Below are positions 1-6,364 of a stretch of 6,899 bases of DNA, one piece after another. Origin of the DNA: W1P20-047 sp045118335 (GTDB taxonomy: Bacteria > Actinomycetota > Coriobacteriia > Coriobacteriales > Eggerthellaceae); the NCBI GenBank assembly GCA_045118335.1, contig JBGUXY010000092.1, positions 1 to 6,899 on the forward strand, written 5' to 3'. A model generated the notes under the pieces. It saw only the letters and a list, made by a program, of their open reading frames with translations, did not search any database and was not told the origin of the DNA. Position numbers and translations under genes: made by a program. Each line of letters starts with the position of its first letter. Position 1 is the first letter of the stretch.

Positions 1-1254
1 GTCGGCCGGTGTCGCGCTCACATAGATGGTCTGATGGGTCATCTCCTCAAACTCCTCAAAGCGCAGCGGGCGGTTGTCGAGGGCGGCCTCGAGTCTGAAG
101 CCGTAGTGCACGAGGTTGGTTTTGCGCGACTGATCGCCGCCATACATGGCGCGGATCTGCGGCACGGTCACATGGCTCTCGTCGATGATGGTGAGGAAAT
201 CGTCGGGGAAGTAGTCGATGAGCGTGTAGGGTGGCTCACCTGGCTCACGCCCGTCAAGATGGCGCGAGTAGTTTTCGATGCCGCTGCAAAAACCCATGGT
301 CTCCATCATCTCGAGGTCGTAGGAGACGCGCATTTCGAGCCTCTGGGCCTCGAGCAGCTTGCCCTCGTCCTTGAACTGCTGCAGACGGTCGCGCAGTTCC
401 TCGCGAATGGTTGTAAGCGCATGGTCCATCTTCGGCTGTGCGGTCACGTAATGGGAGGCCGGCCATATGGGCAGCGCCTCGAAGCTGTTTTGAGTCTCCC
501 CCGTCACGTTGTCGACCTCGAGAATGGATTCGATCTCGTCGCCCCAGAACTCAACCCGAACAGGATTGTCGGCATAGGGCGGAAACACGTCAAGTGCATC
601 GCCGCGAACACGGAACGTCCCACGTTTGAGCTCGTAGTCGTTGCGGTCGTATTGGATGTCGATGAGCTTGTGTATAACCTCGTCGCGCTCGACGAATACC
701 TCTTTGTCCAAAAACACCGCCATCCCCGCGTAATCCATGGGCGACCCTATGCCGTAGATGCAGCTGACGGATGCGACCACCACCACGTCGCGCCGCGAGA
801 GCAGCGCACTCGTAGCTGCATGACGCAGCTTCTCCACCTCCTCGTTGATGGAAGCGTCCTTCTCGATGAAGGTATCGGTACTGGGAACATAGGCCTCGGG
901 CTGGTAGTAATCGTAGTACGACACGAAGTAGACCACCGCGTTGTCGGGGAAGAACTCCTTCAGCTCGGCTGCCAGCTGAGCGGCGAGCGTCTTGTTCGGG
1001 GCCAAGACCAACGTGGGCTTCTGCACCGCCTCGATGACCTTCGCCATCGTGAACGTCTTTCCCGAACCGGTAACACCCAGCAGCGTCTGGTAGCGTAAAC
1101 CACACTGTACGCCATGGGCAATCTGCTCGATGGCCTGAGGCTGGTCTCCGCTAGGCTCGTAGGGTGCCACCACCCGAAACGGCGTGCGCGAAAGGCGCAC
1201 GTCGGGCAGTTTGCCCTCCATGGGCATGCCCTCGATATTGCTCAGGTGCGACAT
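1..1254 (-). CDS. uvrB: UvrABC excinuclease subunit B, N-terminal 418 residues (runs off left edge)
   Basis: UvrB is the damage-verifying DNA helicase-like subunit of cytoplasmic nucleotide excision repair; it is loaded by UvrA and recruits UvrC. Translating the minus strand from the ATG at 1254-1252 gives an uninterrupted 418-codon frame reaching base 1, about 60% of the usual 660-700 residues. Seen: the Q-motif-like YEPSGDQPQAI (residues 32-42), Walker A GVTGSGKT (60-67), the damage-probing beta-hairpin segment YYDYYQPEAYVP (113-124), family segments such as ETMGFCSGIENYSRH, the Walker B/DEAD-type DESH (358-361) and the helicase motif YVSATP close to the edge. The C-terminal helicase half and the UvrC-binding tail lie outside the window. 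Start choice: GAGGG lies 7 nt upstream of this ATG; in-frame ATGs at codons 10 and 12 are possible but lack that spacing. It lies 102 bp downstream of coaE on the same strand, with a LexA-type box between them, so it can probably be transcribed separately. Confidence 0.97.
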   Translation of the reverse strand, partial: MSHLSNIEGMPMEGKLPDVRLSRTPFRVVAPYEPSGDQPQAIEQIAHGVQCGLRYQTLLGVTGSGKTFTMAKVIEAVQKPTLVLAPNKTLAAQLAAELKEFFPDNAVVYFVSYYDYYQPEAYVPSTDTFIEKDASINEEVEKLRHAATSALLSRRDVVVVASVSCIYGIGSPMDYAGMAVFLDKEVFVERDEVIHKLIDIQYDRNDYELKRGTFRVRGDALDVFPPYADNPVRVEFWGDEIESILEVDNVTGETQNSFEALPIWPASHYVTAQPKMDHALTTIREELRDRLQQFKDEGKLLEAQRLEMRVSYDLEMMETMGFCSGIENYSRHLDGREPGEPPYTLIDYFPDDFLTIIDESHVTVPQIRAMYGGDQSRKTNLVHYGFRLEAALDNRPLRFEEFEEMTHQTIYVSATPAD

Positions 1255-1319
1255 GCTCCAACCCTCTCTGCACAGACTCCGATACCCACACCTGCAAACA
1301 CATTGCACGCGAGGAGGCC

Positions 1320-1325
1320 AGTCTA
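1320..1325 (-). promoter_or_regulatory. Candidate -10 element (TAGACT) of the uvrB promoter
   Basis: Reading the minus strand, TGA-TAGACT resembles an extended -10 (TGn followed by TAnnnT, 4 of 6 to TATAAT). The corresponding -35 position overlaps the LexA-type box and has no good TTGACA match, consistent with an extended -10 promoter that a bound repressor would block. Assigned by eye. Confidence 0.35.
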
Positions 1326-1342
1326 TCACACTAGTAGCTAAT

Positions 1343-1356
1343 CGAACATATGTTTG
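1343..1356 (-). promoter_or_regulatory. LexA (SOS) box upstream of uvrB
   Basis: The palindrome CGAACATATGTTTG lies between coaE and uvrB, directly beside the coaE stop codon and about 90 bp upstream of the uvrB ATG. It fits the Gram-positive/actinobacterial LexA operator (CGAAC-N4-GTTYG, 'Cheo box') with only one asymmetric base between half-sites. uvrB is a classical SOS gene in several phyla, so the location fits LexA repression of uvrB relieved by DNA damage. The sequence match and position are seen directly; binding by LexA is inferred. Confidence 0.72.
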
Positions 1357-1983
1357 CTAATAATCCACGGCATCAGGATCAACCGAGGCCATCGTTGACC
1401 ATGCCGCCTCGACCTGACTGCGAAGATGCTCGACAGAGCCGTCGTTGCGGATCACGATATCAGCCCACGATTCACGTTGCCCATCGGTTGCCTGTCGAGC
1501 CATGCGGTTGCGCACATCCGCTTCGCTCAAGCCTCGCTCGACCGCCCGTGATGCGCGCACATCTTCGGGAGCCACCACGGCCAAAATGCCGTCGGCAGCT
1601 GATATGAGCGGGTCGAACATGCCACCAGGACCTTCGTAAGCGGAAACCTCCACCACGGCAACCGCGCAACCCCTTTCACGGAGAACTTCGATTGCCTGCA
1701 TAGCCCGCTCCACGATTCGCGGCTGCGTGATCTTGTTGAGCGCGCGGACCGATAGGGGTGTGGCGAATGCCTGGGCGGCTAACGCACGTCTGTCGATTGA
1801 TCCATCGGGCGCGAGCACGCCCTCGCCGAACGTCTTGACAAGCTCGAAACGCGCCTGGGGCATCTCCAAAACCTCATGGCCAACCGCATCGAGGTCGATG
1901 CATCGGGCTCCCAGCTCGCCCAACATGCGGGAGACGGTGGATTTACCCGAACCGATACCGCCTATGAGAATGAATGTGCGCAC
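1357..1983 (-). CDS. coaE: Dephospho-CoA kinase
   Basis: CoaE phosphorylates the 3'-hydroxyl of dephospho-CoA with ATP, the final step of cytoplasmic coenzyme A synthesis. The protein is 208 residues, normal for the family. Seen: a P-loop GGIGSGKS (residues 8-15), the IDLDAVGH segment (29-36) corresponding to the family's DxD...H substrate/catalytic motif, an arginine-rich lid region ending RNRMARQ (158-164) and the family-typical ADIVIRNDGS (174-183) before the C-terminal helix. Start: the frame is open upstream to an ATG at 2031, but the GTG at 1983 has GGAGG five bases upstream and begins the protein right at the beta-strand before the P-loop, as CoaE proteins normally do, so the 16-residue extension is rejected. 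Odd points: the usual Asn-x-Ile-x-HisPro segment reads LNKITQPRI, with Gln for His, and the usual PLLxE after the central strand reads VSAYEG. The gene precedes uvrB on the same strand. Confidence 0.94.
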   Translation of the reverse strand: MRTFILIGGIGSGKSTVSRMLGELGARCIDLDAVGHEVLEMPQARFELVKTFGEGVLAPDGSIDRRALAAQAFATPLSVRALNKITQPRIVERAMQAIEVLRERGCAVAVVEVSAYEGPGGMFDPLISAADGILAVVAPEDVRASRAVERGLSEADVRNRMARQATDGQRESWADIVIRNDGSVEHLRSQVEAAWSTMASVDPDAVDY

Positions 1984-1988
1984 CCAAA

Positions 1989-1993
1989 CCTCC
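1989..1993 (-). promoter_or_regulatory. Shine-Dalgarno GGAGG that fixes the coaE GTG start
   Basis: On the minus strand GGAGG is followed by the 5-nt spacer TTTGG and then GTG. This consensus site selects the GTG at 1983 over the ATG at 2031, for which an equally good site was not found. Confidence 0.8.
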
Positions 1994-2037
1994 GTCTTGC
2001 AGACCCGGCATTCCCCTCTAGATTCGTCCACGGATCC

Positions 2038-2043
2038 AGTATA
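2038..2043 (-). promoter_or_regulatory. Candidate -10 element (TATACT) for coaE
   Basis: TATACT on the minus strand matches the -10 consensus in 5 of 6 positions and would place the transcript start around 2031, leaving a leader of about 48 nt before the GTG with its Shine-Dalgarno. No convincing -35 hexamer is visible at 16-18 bp, so the call rests on one hexamer and its position. Confidence 0.35.
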
Positions 2044-2300
2044 CCCGCTCCCCAGGCGGCCACGCTCGCCACATCGGCTCGTGCGGTTGTCGCTGCCAGT
2101 TCAACAGCCCGCAATCGTTCGTTTCCTGGCGCAAACGACCCCTTGGGGACTTCGGTTTCAACCGCAAATCCCACACGCTGATAGTCAACTGGAATTCTCC
2201 ACTCGACTGTATGAGAAATAGCAATATATCTTGAATTATCACCCTCGCGCGGCGCACCATGTAGTAGGATATCGGATCGGGTCAAATCGTGTTTTCATTG

Positions 2301-2330
2301 TTCGCAGACCCGGGTTACCAGTCATATAGT
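2301..2330 (+). promoter_or_regulatory. Candidate promoter of the MBOAT-DHHW operon
   Basis: TTCGCA (2301-2306, 4 of 6 to TTGACA) is followed by an 18-bp spacer and TATAGT (2325-2330, 5 of 6 to TATAAT). It lies 36 bp upstream of the GTG start of the first gene, giving a short leader. Assigned by eye. Confidence 0.45.
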
Positions 2331-2332
2331 TT

Positions 2333-2346
2333 CGGCCGCAAGGCCG
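2333..2346 (+). other. Small GC-rich hairpin with GCAA tetraloop before the MBOAT start
   Basis: CGGCC-GCAA-GGCCG forms a perfect 5-bp stem with a GNRA-type tetraloop 20 nt upstream of the GTG start. If transcription begins further upstream it would sit in the leader, close to the AGGG ribosome site (8 nt before GTG). If the promoter at 2301-2330 is right, the transcript would start inside it and the stem would be incomplete. The structure is seen; any role is unproven. Confidence 0.3.
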
Positions 2347-2365
2347 TGGGAATAGGGTTAGTCAC

Positions 2366-3787
2366 GTGGTCTTTTCTAGCCTGCTGTTCATATTCGCCTT
2401 CCTGGCCCTGAACCTGATCGTGTATCGGCGGGTTGACGCATCGTTGCGAAACCCGGTCCTGCTGGGGTTCTCGCTGGTGTTCTACGCCTGGGGTGGCCCG
2501 AAATTCCTGGTGCTGCTGTTGCTTGACACGCTCGCGAGCTGGTTTTTCGCGCTGGCCATCAACCGCCAGGAAAACCCAGCCGCCCGCAAGGCGTTGCTCG
2601 TAGGCGACCTGGTCGTGCTGCTGGGCATTCTCGGGATATTCAAGTACCTGGGCTTCTTCATGAGCAATTGGCAGGCGCTCTTCGGCGTACCCGAGATCGT
2701 GCCCACCTTCGTGCTGCCCATCGGCATCTCGTTCTACACCTTCCAGCTCATCTCCTACGTGGTCGACGTCTACCGCGGCCAGGTAGAACCGCAGCCTCGC
2801 TTTTGGAAGCTGCTGCTCTACGCAAGCCTGTTCCACCAGTGCATCGCCGGCCCCATCGTACGCTACGAGACCATCGCCGAGGAAATCGACCACCGCAACG
2901 TCAGCCGCGAAGACACCTTCGCCGGCATCAGGCGCTTCTGCGTGGGCCTGGCGAAAAAGGCGGTACTCGCCAACTCGTGCGCCGCGGTGGCCGACACGCT
3001 GCTGGGCGGCGGCATCGAAGGCTTGGCCGCACAATCCACAGCAGGGCTGTGGCTGGGCATGATCTTCTACACCTTCCACATCTACCTGGACTTCTCGGCG
3101 TATTCGGACATGGCGATCGGCATGGGCCGCATGGTGGGCTTCCACTACCTCGAGAACTTCGACCACCCCTACATGGCCAGCTCGGTCCAGCAGTTCTGGC
3201 GCAAGTGGCACATATCCCTCTCCTCGTGGTTCCGCGATTACGTGTACTTCCCGCTAGGCGGCAGCCGCTGCTCCACGGCGAAGATCGTGCGCAACAACTT
3301 CATCGTCTGGGCCCTCACGGGCTTCTGGCACGGGGCGAGCTGGAACTTCGTGTTCTGGGGTCTATACTATTTCGCCTTCCTGATGCTCGAACGGTTCCTG
3401 ATCAGAGGCCGAATGCCCAAGGTGGTCGGACACATATACCTTGTTCTCGTGGTCATCTTCGGATGGGTCCTGTTCCGCTTCACGAACAACGCCGAGCTCT
3501 TCACGGTTCTAGGCGGCATGTTGGGTTTCGCCGGCGGGGGATTCGTGAACCTGCAGACCCAGACAATCTTCGCATCGAACGTGTTCTTGATGTTGTTCTG
3601 CGCCGTCGCCTGCACCGACCTGGGAACGAGGCTGCGCAACTGGTCGCTGTCCAAACCGGCCGCCGGAAGCTTGCTGTTCAAAGCAGCTGCCATCTTCGAC
3701 ACGATCACCCCCATCGTGTTGCTGCTGCTATCGGTGGTGGCGCTCATCGGCAACAGTTACAACCCCTTCATCTATTTCCGGTTCTAG
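2366..3787 (+). CDS. MBOAT-family membrane O-acyltransferase (AlgI/PatA/DltB type)
   Basis: This 473-residue polytopic membrane protein belongs to the membrane-bound O-acyltransferase family. Its relatives AlgI, PatA and DltB move acyl groups from a cytoplasmic donor across the membrane for attachment to extracellular polymers. Seen: the AlgI-like N-terminus MVFSSLLFIFAF, multiple hydrophobic spans, the signature LPIGISFYTFQLISYVVDVYRG region (117-138), QFWRKWHISLSSWFRDYVYFPLGG (276-299) with His282, and TGFWHGASWNFVFWG (318-332) with His322, the position expected for the essential MBOAT histidine. The length is typical of AlgI. The GTG start gives the family-standard N-terminus and has AGGG 8 nt upstream. 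The stop lies 17 nt before the downstream DHHW gene, so the two are almost certainly co-transcribed and perhaps translationally coupled. Acetyl-CoA as donor and a glycan as acceptor are inferred from the family; the polymer is unknown. It is not named algI because no alginate pathway is present in view. Confidence 0.93.
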   Translation: MVFSSLLFIFAFLALNLIVYRRVDASLRNPVLLGFSLVFYAWGGPKFLVLLLLDTLASWFFALAINRQENPAARKALLVGDLVVLLGILGIFKYLGFFMSNWQALFGVPEIVPTFVLPIGISFYTFQLISYVVDVYRGQVEPQPRFWKLLLYASLFHQCIAGPIVRYETIAEEIDHRNVSREDTFAGIRRFCVGLAKKAVLANSCAAVADTLLGGGIEGLAAQSTAGLWLGMIFYTFHIYLDFSAYSDMAIGMGRMVGFHYLENFDHPYMASSVQQFWRKWHISLSSWFRDYVYFPLGGSRCSTAKIVRNNFIVWALTGFWHGASWNFVFWGLYYFAFLMLERFLIRGRMPKVVGHIYLVLVVIFGWVLFRFTNNAELFTVLGGMLGFAGGGFVNLQTQTIFASNVFLMLFCAVACTDLGTRLRNWSLSKPAAGSLLFKAAAIFDTITPIVLLLLSVVALIGNSYNPFIYFRF

Positions 3788-3804
3788 GTACGCAGGTATA
3801 GGTT

Positions 3805-5997
3805 ATGAGCGAGTATCGAGACAGAGACGAGTACAATCGCCGCAAGCGCTTCGATGACGAGCGCTTCGAAACCGGACTAGCAGGTGGTTTCGACCGCCAG
3901 GCCCACTTGTCTGCCGAAGCGCAAGCACGCGCTTATGCTGCCGGCAACTACGCCGGTCCCAGCCGCACGGCCGCCGGCATGCGCCAGGAAGCAGGACGCC
4001 GTCGAAACGACGCTTATGTCGAAGGCCGCCGGCAGCAACGCGACAGCCGTGAAAGCACCAGAAACACCAGCCATCGCGAAGAGCAGACCCCATACGATCT
4101 CCAGCAGCAACGCGACGGCCGTGACGGCGGGCAACGTCAACGGCGGCGGCCGGATCGCGACGATCCCCGACAAAGCGCACGGGGGAACCGCCGGCCTGCA
4201 ACCCGTGATGACGGTCGCCGCAGGCCACAGGCCTCCCAAGAGCAATCGCGTCGGCGCCCGCAAGCTTCAAACGACACCCGCCGCCGTCAGGACCAGGAAG
4301 AATCCCGCCGGGGGAAGTCCGCTCTTGACGCTACCCGCGACGGGGCAAGGCGACCTCGTGTGGCTGGTACGGCCAACCAATCCCATAGACCGCGAACCCG
4401 CGCAAACGAACCGCGAGCCCGTCGCCAATTCGACGATGAGCAGCGCAAGCAGCACGCGCAGGAAACACAGGCACGCAAGCGCCCCGAAGATGATCCACCC
4501 CGCCGCACCCCCGCACGCGATGCGCGATCGGCGCAGACCGACCGCCGCTCCCCCACCCCGGAGGCCGCCGCCTCGGGACGTCAACAGAAGGCTGTGAGGG
4601 AAGAAGCCCGCGCGAAGCAAAAGGTCCTCGCTCAAACTGCGGCCGAGACGAAGGCGGCCGGAGAAAGCCAAGTCGCCGACGAGGGGCTTTCCCTGGCCAA
4701 GCGCAACTACCTGACGCGCATCCGTGAATTCGCCATACTCGGCTTCAACGGCGTTCTCACCCTGGGACTGGTGCTGGGCCTGTGCTTTTTCTTGCGCCCA
4801 TCCATCTCGCAGGCCGAGAACCGCGAGCTCACCGCCTTCCCCAGCTTCAGCTTCCAATCGTTCGTCGACGGCGGTTTCACCGACGGCGTCTCCACCTGGT
4901 ATGCCGACACCTACCCGTTCCGCGACGCGCTCATGGGCATCAACCAGCGCCTGAAGACCTTCTACGGTTATGAAAGCGATACGCAAATGTATGGTGCGGC
5001 TGCCAACGCAGACGATATTCCCACCGAAACCGTAGAGGAAGCAACGAAAAAAGACCCGGTTGCACCCGAGGCCTACGACAGCTGGAATCTTGAAGAAGAC
5101 ATCCAGGGCCAGATCATGCAGGGCCTATATGTGAAAGATGGTGCGGTATACGCCACCTACGGTTTCACGCAGGAAGCTGCCAACGATTACGTGAACGCGG
5201 TGAACAGCGCTGCCGACAAGCTGGAGGGCACCACGAATGTCTATTCGATCCTCATCCCCAACAACTCCGGCGTCTTGCTCGACGAAGAAGAGCTGGCAGC
5301 CTTGGGAGGATCGAACCAGGGCCAGGCCATCCAGTACTACTACGATTCGTATAACGACAAGGTGACCACCGTCGAGACCATGGACACGCTCCTTAAGCAC
5401 AAAGACGAATACCTGTTCTTCCGCACCGACCACCATTGGACGGCTCTAGCAGCCTACTACATCTACCAGAACTTCTGCGAGGCGAAAGGCATCGAGCCGC
5501 ACACGATCGACCAGTTCGAGGAGCAGGACTTCTCTCCGTTTTTGGGCTCCTATTACCAGCAGCTGCAATTGGAGAGCTTGGCGGCAAACCCCGATACCGT
5601 GCAAGCCTGGATTCCGATGGGCACCAACGACATGGTGTACACCGATATCAATTCCGGAGAGAACATCGAATGGAACGTCATCCGCGACGTGAGCGATTGG
5701 GACGATGCCACGAAATACAACTGCTTCGTGGCAGGTGACGAGCCTTGGGCTGAAATCCACAACCCAGCCATCACCGACGGTTCGTCGTGCGTCGTGGTTA
5801 AGGAATCGTATGGCAACGCGTTCATCCCGTGGCTCGTTGACCACTACGAGACCGTCTACATCGCCGACTTCCGCTACACGAACGTCAACGTAGCCGATTT
5901 CTGCACCGAAAACAACGTAGACGACCTGATCCTGCTGAACAACATCAGCATCATCGGCAGCGTAGATGTAGCCGGCAAGATCGCAAGCATTTTGTAA
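3805..5997 (+). CDS. DHHW/AlgX-like SGNH-type protein with a long Arg-rich N-terminal tail
   Basis: This 730-residue protein is probably the extracellular partner of the MBOAT gene, transferring acyl groups onto a glycan as AlgX/AlgJ or PatB do. Order: residues 1-300 are low-complexity, very Arg/Gln/Asp-rich (about 65 Arg against about 9 Lys by hand count) with two RRRPQAS units at 138-144 and 149-155; about 309-330 is one transmembrane helix; 331-730 is the exported domain, opening with QAENRELTAFPSF as in DHHW/AlgX relatives. Catalytic signs: RTDHHWT (540-546), matching the AlgX DxH pair with Asp542 and His544, and KESYGNAF (666-673) with candidate nucleophile Ser668. The membrane topology implies a cytoplasmic tail. 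The ATG is the earliest possible start, since an in-frame TAG lies six bases upstream; its ribosome site is weak (GCAGG, 8 nt), suggesting coupling to the upstream gene. The tail is far longer than in AlgX-type proteins, which normally have only a signal peptide. Family call strong; transferase rather than esterase activity inferred. Confidence 0.88.
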   Translation: MSEYRDRDEYNRRKRFDDERFETGLAGGFDRQAHLSAEAQARAYAAGNYAGPSRTAAGMRQEAGRRRNDAYVEGRRQQRDSRESTRNTSHREEQTPYDLQQQRDGRDGGQRQRRRPDRDDPRQSARGNRRPATRDDGRRRPQASQEQSRRRPQASNDTRRRQDQEESRRGKSALDATRDGARRPRVAGTANQSHRPRTRANEPRARRQFDDEQRKQHAQETQARKRPEDDPPRRTPARDARSAQTDRRSPTPEAAASGRQQKAVREEARAKQKVLAQTAAETKAAGESQVADEGLSLAKRNYLTRIREFAILGFNGVLTLGLVLGLCFFLRPSISQAENRELTAFPSFSFQSFVDGGFTDGVSTWYADTYPFRDALMGINQRLKTFYGYESDTQMYGAAANADDIPTETVEEATKKDPVAPEAYDSWNLEEDIQGQIMQGLYVKDGAVYATYGFTQEAANDYVNAVNSAADKLEGTTNVYSILIPNNSGVLLDEEELAALGGSNQGQAIQYYYDSYNDKVTTVETMDTLLKHKDEYLFFRTDHHWTALAAYYIYQNFCEAKGIEPHTIDQFEEQDFSPFLGSYYQQLQLESLAANPDTVQAWIPMGTNDMVYTDINSGENIEWNVIRDVSDWDDATKYNCFVAGDEPWAEIHNPAITDGSSCVVVKESYGNAFIPWLVDHYETVYIADFRYTNVNVADFCTENNVDDLILLNNISIIGSVDVAGKIASIL
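4216..4269 (+). repeat. Imperfect coding repeat (RRRPQAS units) in the Arg-rich tail
   Basis: Residues 138-144 and 149-155 of the DHHW protein both read RRRPQAS, 11 residues apart, followed by another RRR at 159-161. The surrounding tail is built of similar Arg-rich, Gln/Asp-spaced clusters, suggesting growth by small duplications. The codons differ between the units, so the duplication is not recent. Confidence 0.55.
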
Positions 5998-6021
5998 GCT
6001 GCCGTTCGGCAGAACGGCAGC
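5998..6021 (+). terminator. Perfect 10-bp hairpin directly after the DHHW stop codon
   Basis: GCTGCCGTTC pairs with GAACGGCAGC around a GGCA loop, beginning on the base after the TAA. It is a strong, perfectly paired stem and the natural terminator candidate for the acylation operon. There is no T-run on either side, so it may instead protect the mRNA 3' end or act with other factors. Confidence 0.6.
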
Positions 6022-6052
6022 CCCTCGCATGAAGCGCTGCGACGCTGCGGCC

Positions 6053-6143
6053 AACACTGGCGGATGCATTAGCCCCTCGTTCACTCCGTCACGACCCGAA
6101 GGCTGCTCCTCCGTGAGTCGGGGCTACTGCACTCGCCAGTGTT
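6053..6143. repeat. Long imperfect inverted repeat, about 91 bp
   Basis: The outer arms AACACTGGCG (6053-6062) and CGCCAGTGTT (6134-6143) are perfectly complementary. The pairing continues inward after short mismatches with TGCA (6065-6068 against 6128-6131) and AGCCCC (6071-6076) against GGGGCT (6120-6125). The 43-nt interior has weaker complementarity (for example TCACG with CGTGA). It codes for nothing recognisable. It could be a dispersed palindromic intergenic repeat, a small non-autonomous element, or a structured RNA; a single copy cannot decide. Confidence 0.65.
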
Positions 6144-6230
6144 TCCCTCGCAGTTTCACCATGGGCGACCTGGGAGTCATTGCCTAGCATGCGGCACTTG
6201 TTCCATTTGAACGAAACGATTGGGCATCTG

Positions 6231-6308
6231 CAACCCGAGTGGCGGGTGCGGGGTTTCGAGCCAGCGCGCAGCGATACCCCCGAAATCCCGAACCCGCCAC
6301 TCGGGTGG
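6231..6308. repeat. Long inverted repeat with 28-bp arms and 22-nt loop
   Basis: Positions 6231-6258 and 6281-6308 are inverted copies matching at 25 of 28 positions by hand alignment. The core is ACCCGAGTGGCGGGT on the left arm, with its complement on the right, separated by a 22-nt loop. Transcribed from either side it would form a very stable hairpin. It lies just past the rpsA terminator and differs in sequence from the inverted repeat at 6053-6143. Possible roles: back-up bidirectional terminator, REP/BIME-like dispersed repeat, or relic of a small mobile element. Confidence 0.7.
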
Positions 6309-6337
6309 ACGAATCCAGGAATCCCACAGCAACGAAA

Positions 6338-6364
6338 GAGGGCTGCCCACCTGGGACAGCCCTC
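6338..6364 (-). terminator. Terminator hairpin of rpsA
   Basis: On the minus strand GAGGGCTG at one arm pairs perfectly with CAGCCCTC at the other, followed by one mismatch, two more pairs and a 5-nt loop. The T-rich CTTTCGTT follows on the minus strand. It starts 26 bp beyond the rpsA stop codon, as expected for an intrinsic terminator with a short, imperfect U-tract. Confidence 0.75.

Larger units (their letters stand above)
1984..2365. other. Divergent intergenic region between coaE and the acylation operon
   Basis: This 382-bp stretch separates the diverging coaE and MBOAT genes. It contains an AT-richer pocket (about 2205-2240) that stands out from the GC-rich surroundings and probably marks promoter DNA. 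Short minus-strand frames of 80 and 107 codons exist but have no recognisable product, no good Shine-Dalgarno, and run into the coaE start. I see no RNA gene. A small palindrome (TCGTTT at 2119-2124 with AAACGA at 2133-2138) could be an operator but is short enough to be chance. Confidence 0.5.

Noticed and set aside
34..1098. 354-codon plus-strand frame
   Set aside because: It lies opposite uvrB, whose translation is unmistakable; the frame is an antisense shadow in GC-rich DNA.
2119..2138. TCGTTT-N8-AAACGA palindrome and a nearby CCCCTTGGGG
   Set aside because: Arms of 4-6 bp in an otherwise unexplained region are easily due to chance; no consensus operator recognised.
1962..2285. Minus-strand frame of 107 codons (TTG start) and a nested 80-codon frame (2018-2260) upstream of coaE
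   Set aside because: No recognisable domain, no good ribosome site, codon use unlike the neighbours, and the longer one overlaps the coaE start in another frame; the region is better explained as promoter DNA.
2315..3211. 298-codon minus-strand frame
   Set aside because: Antisense to the MBOAT gene, with low-complexity His/Glu/Val-rich translation typical of shadows of GC-rich genes.
2668..3801. 377-codon plus-strand frame overlapping the MBOAT gene
   Set aside because: Arg/His/Pro-rich translation with no family features; out of frame with a clear MBOAT protein.
3805..4704. Possibility that the Arg-rich tail is a frameshift artefact
   Set aside because: The frame is uninterrupted from the ATG into the transmembrane and DHHW domains, the ATG sits at operon spacing after the MBOAT stop, and neither other plus frame gives a more protein-like product.
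3803..4986. Long minus-strand frames (155 and 239 codons) opposite the Arg-rich tail
   Set aside because: The skewed codons of the tail keep antisense frames open. The sense frame is continuous with the transmembrane and DHHW domains, so the antisense frames are not needed to explain the sequence.
5446..6084. 212-codon minus-strand frame covering the end of the DHHW gene
   Set aside because: Antisense shadow of a well-supported exported domain; no recognisable product.
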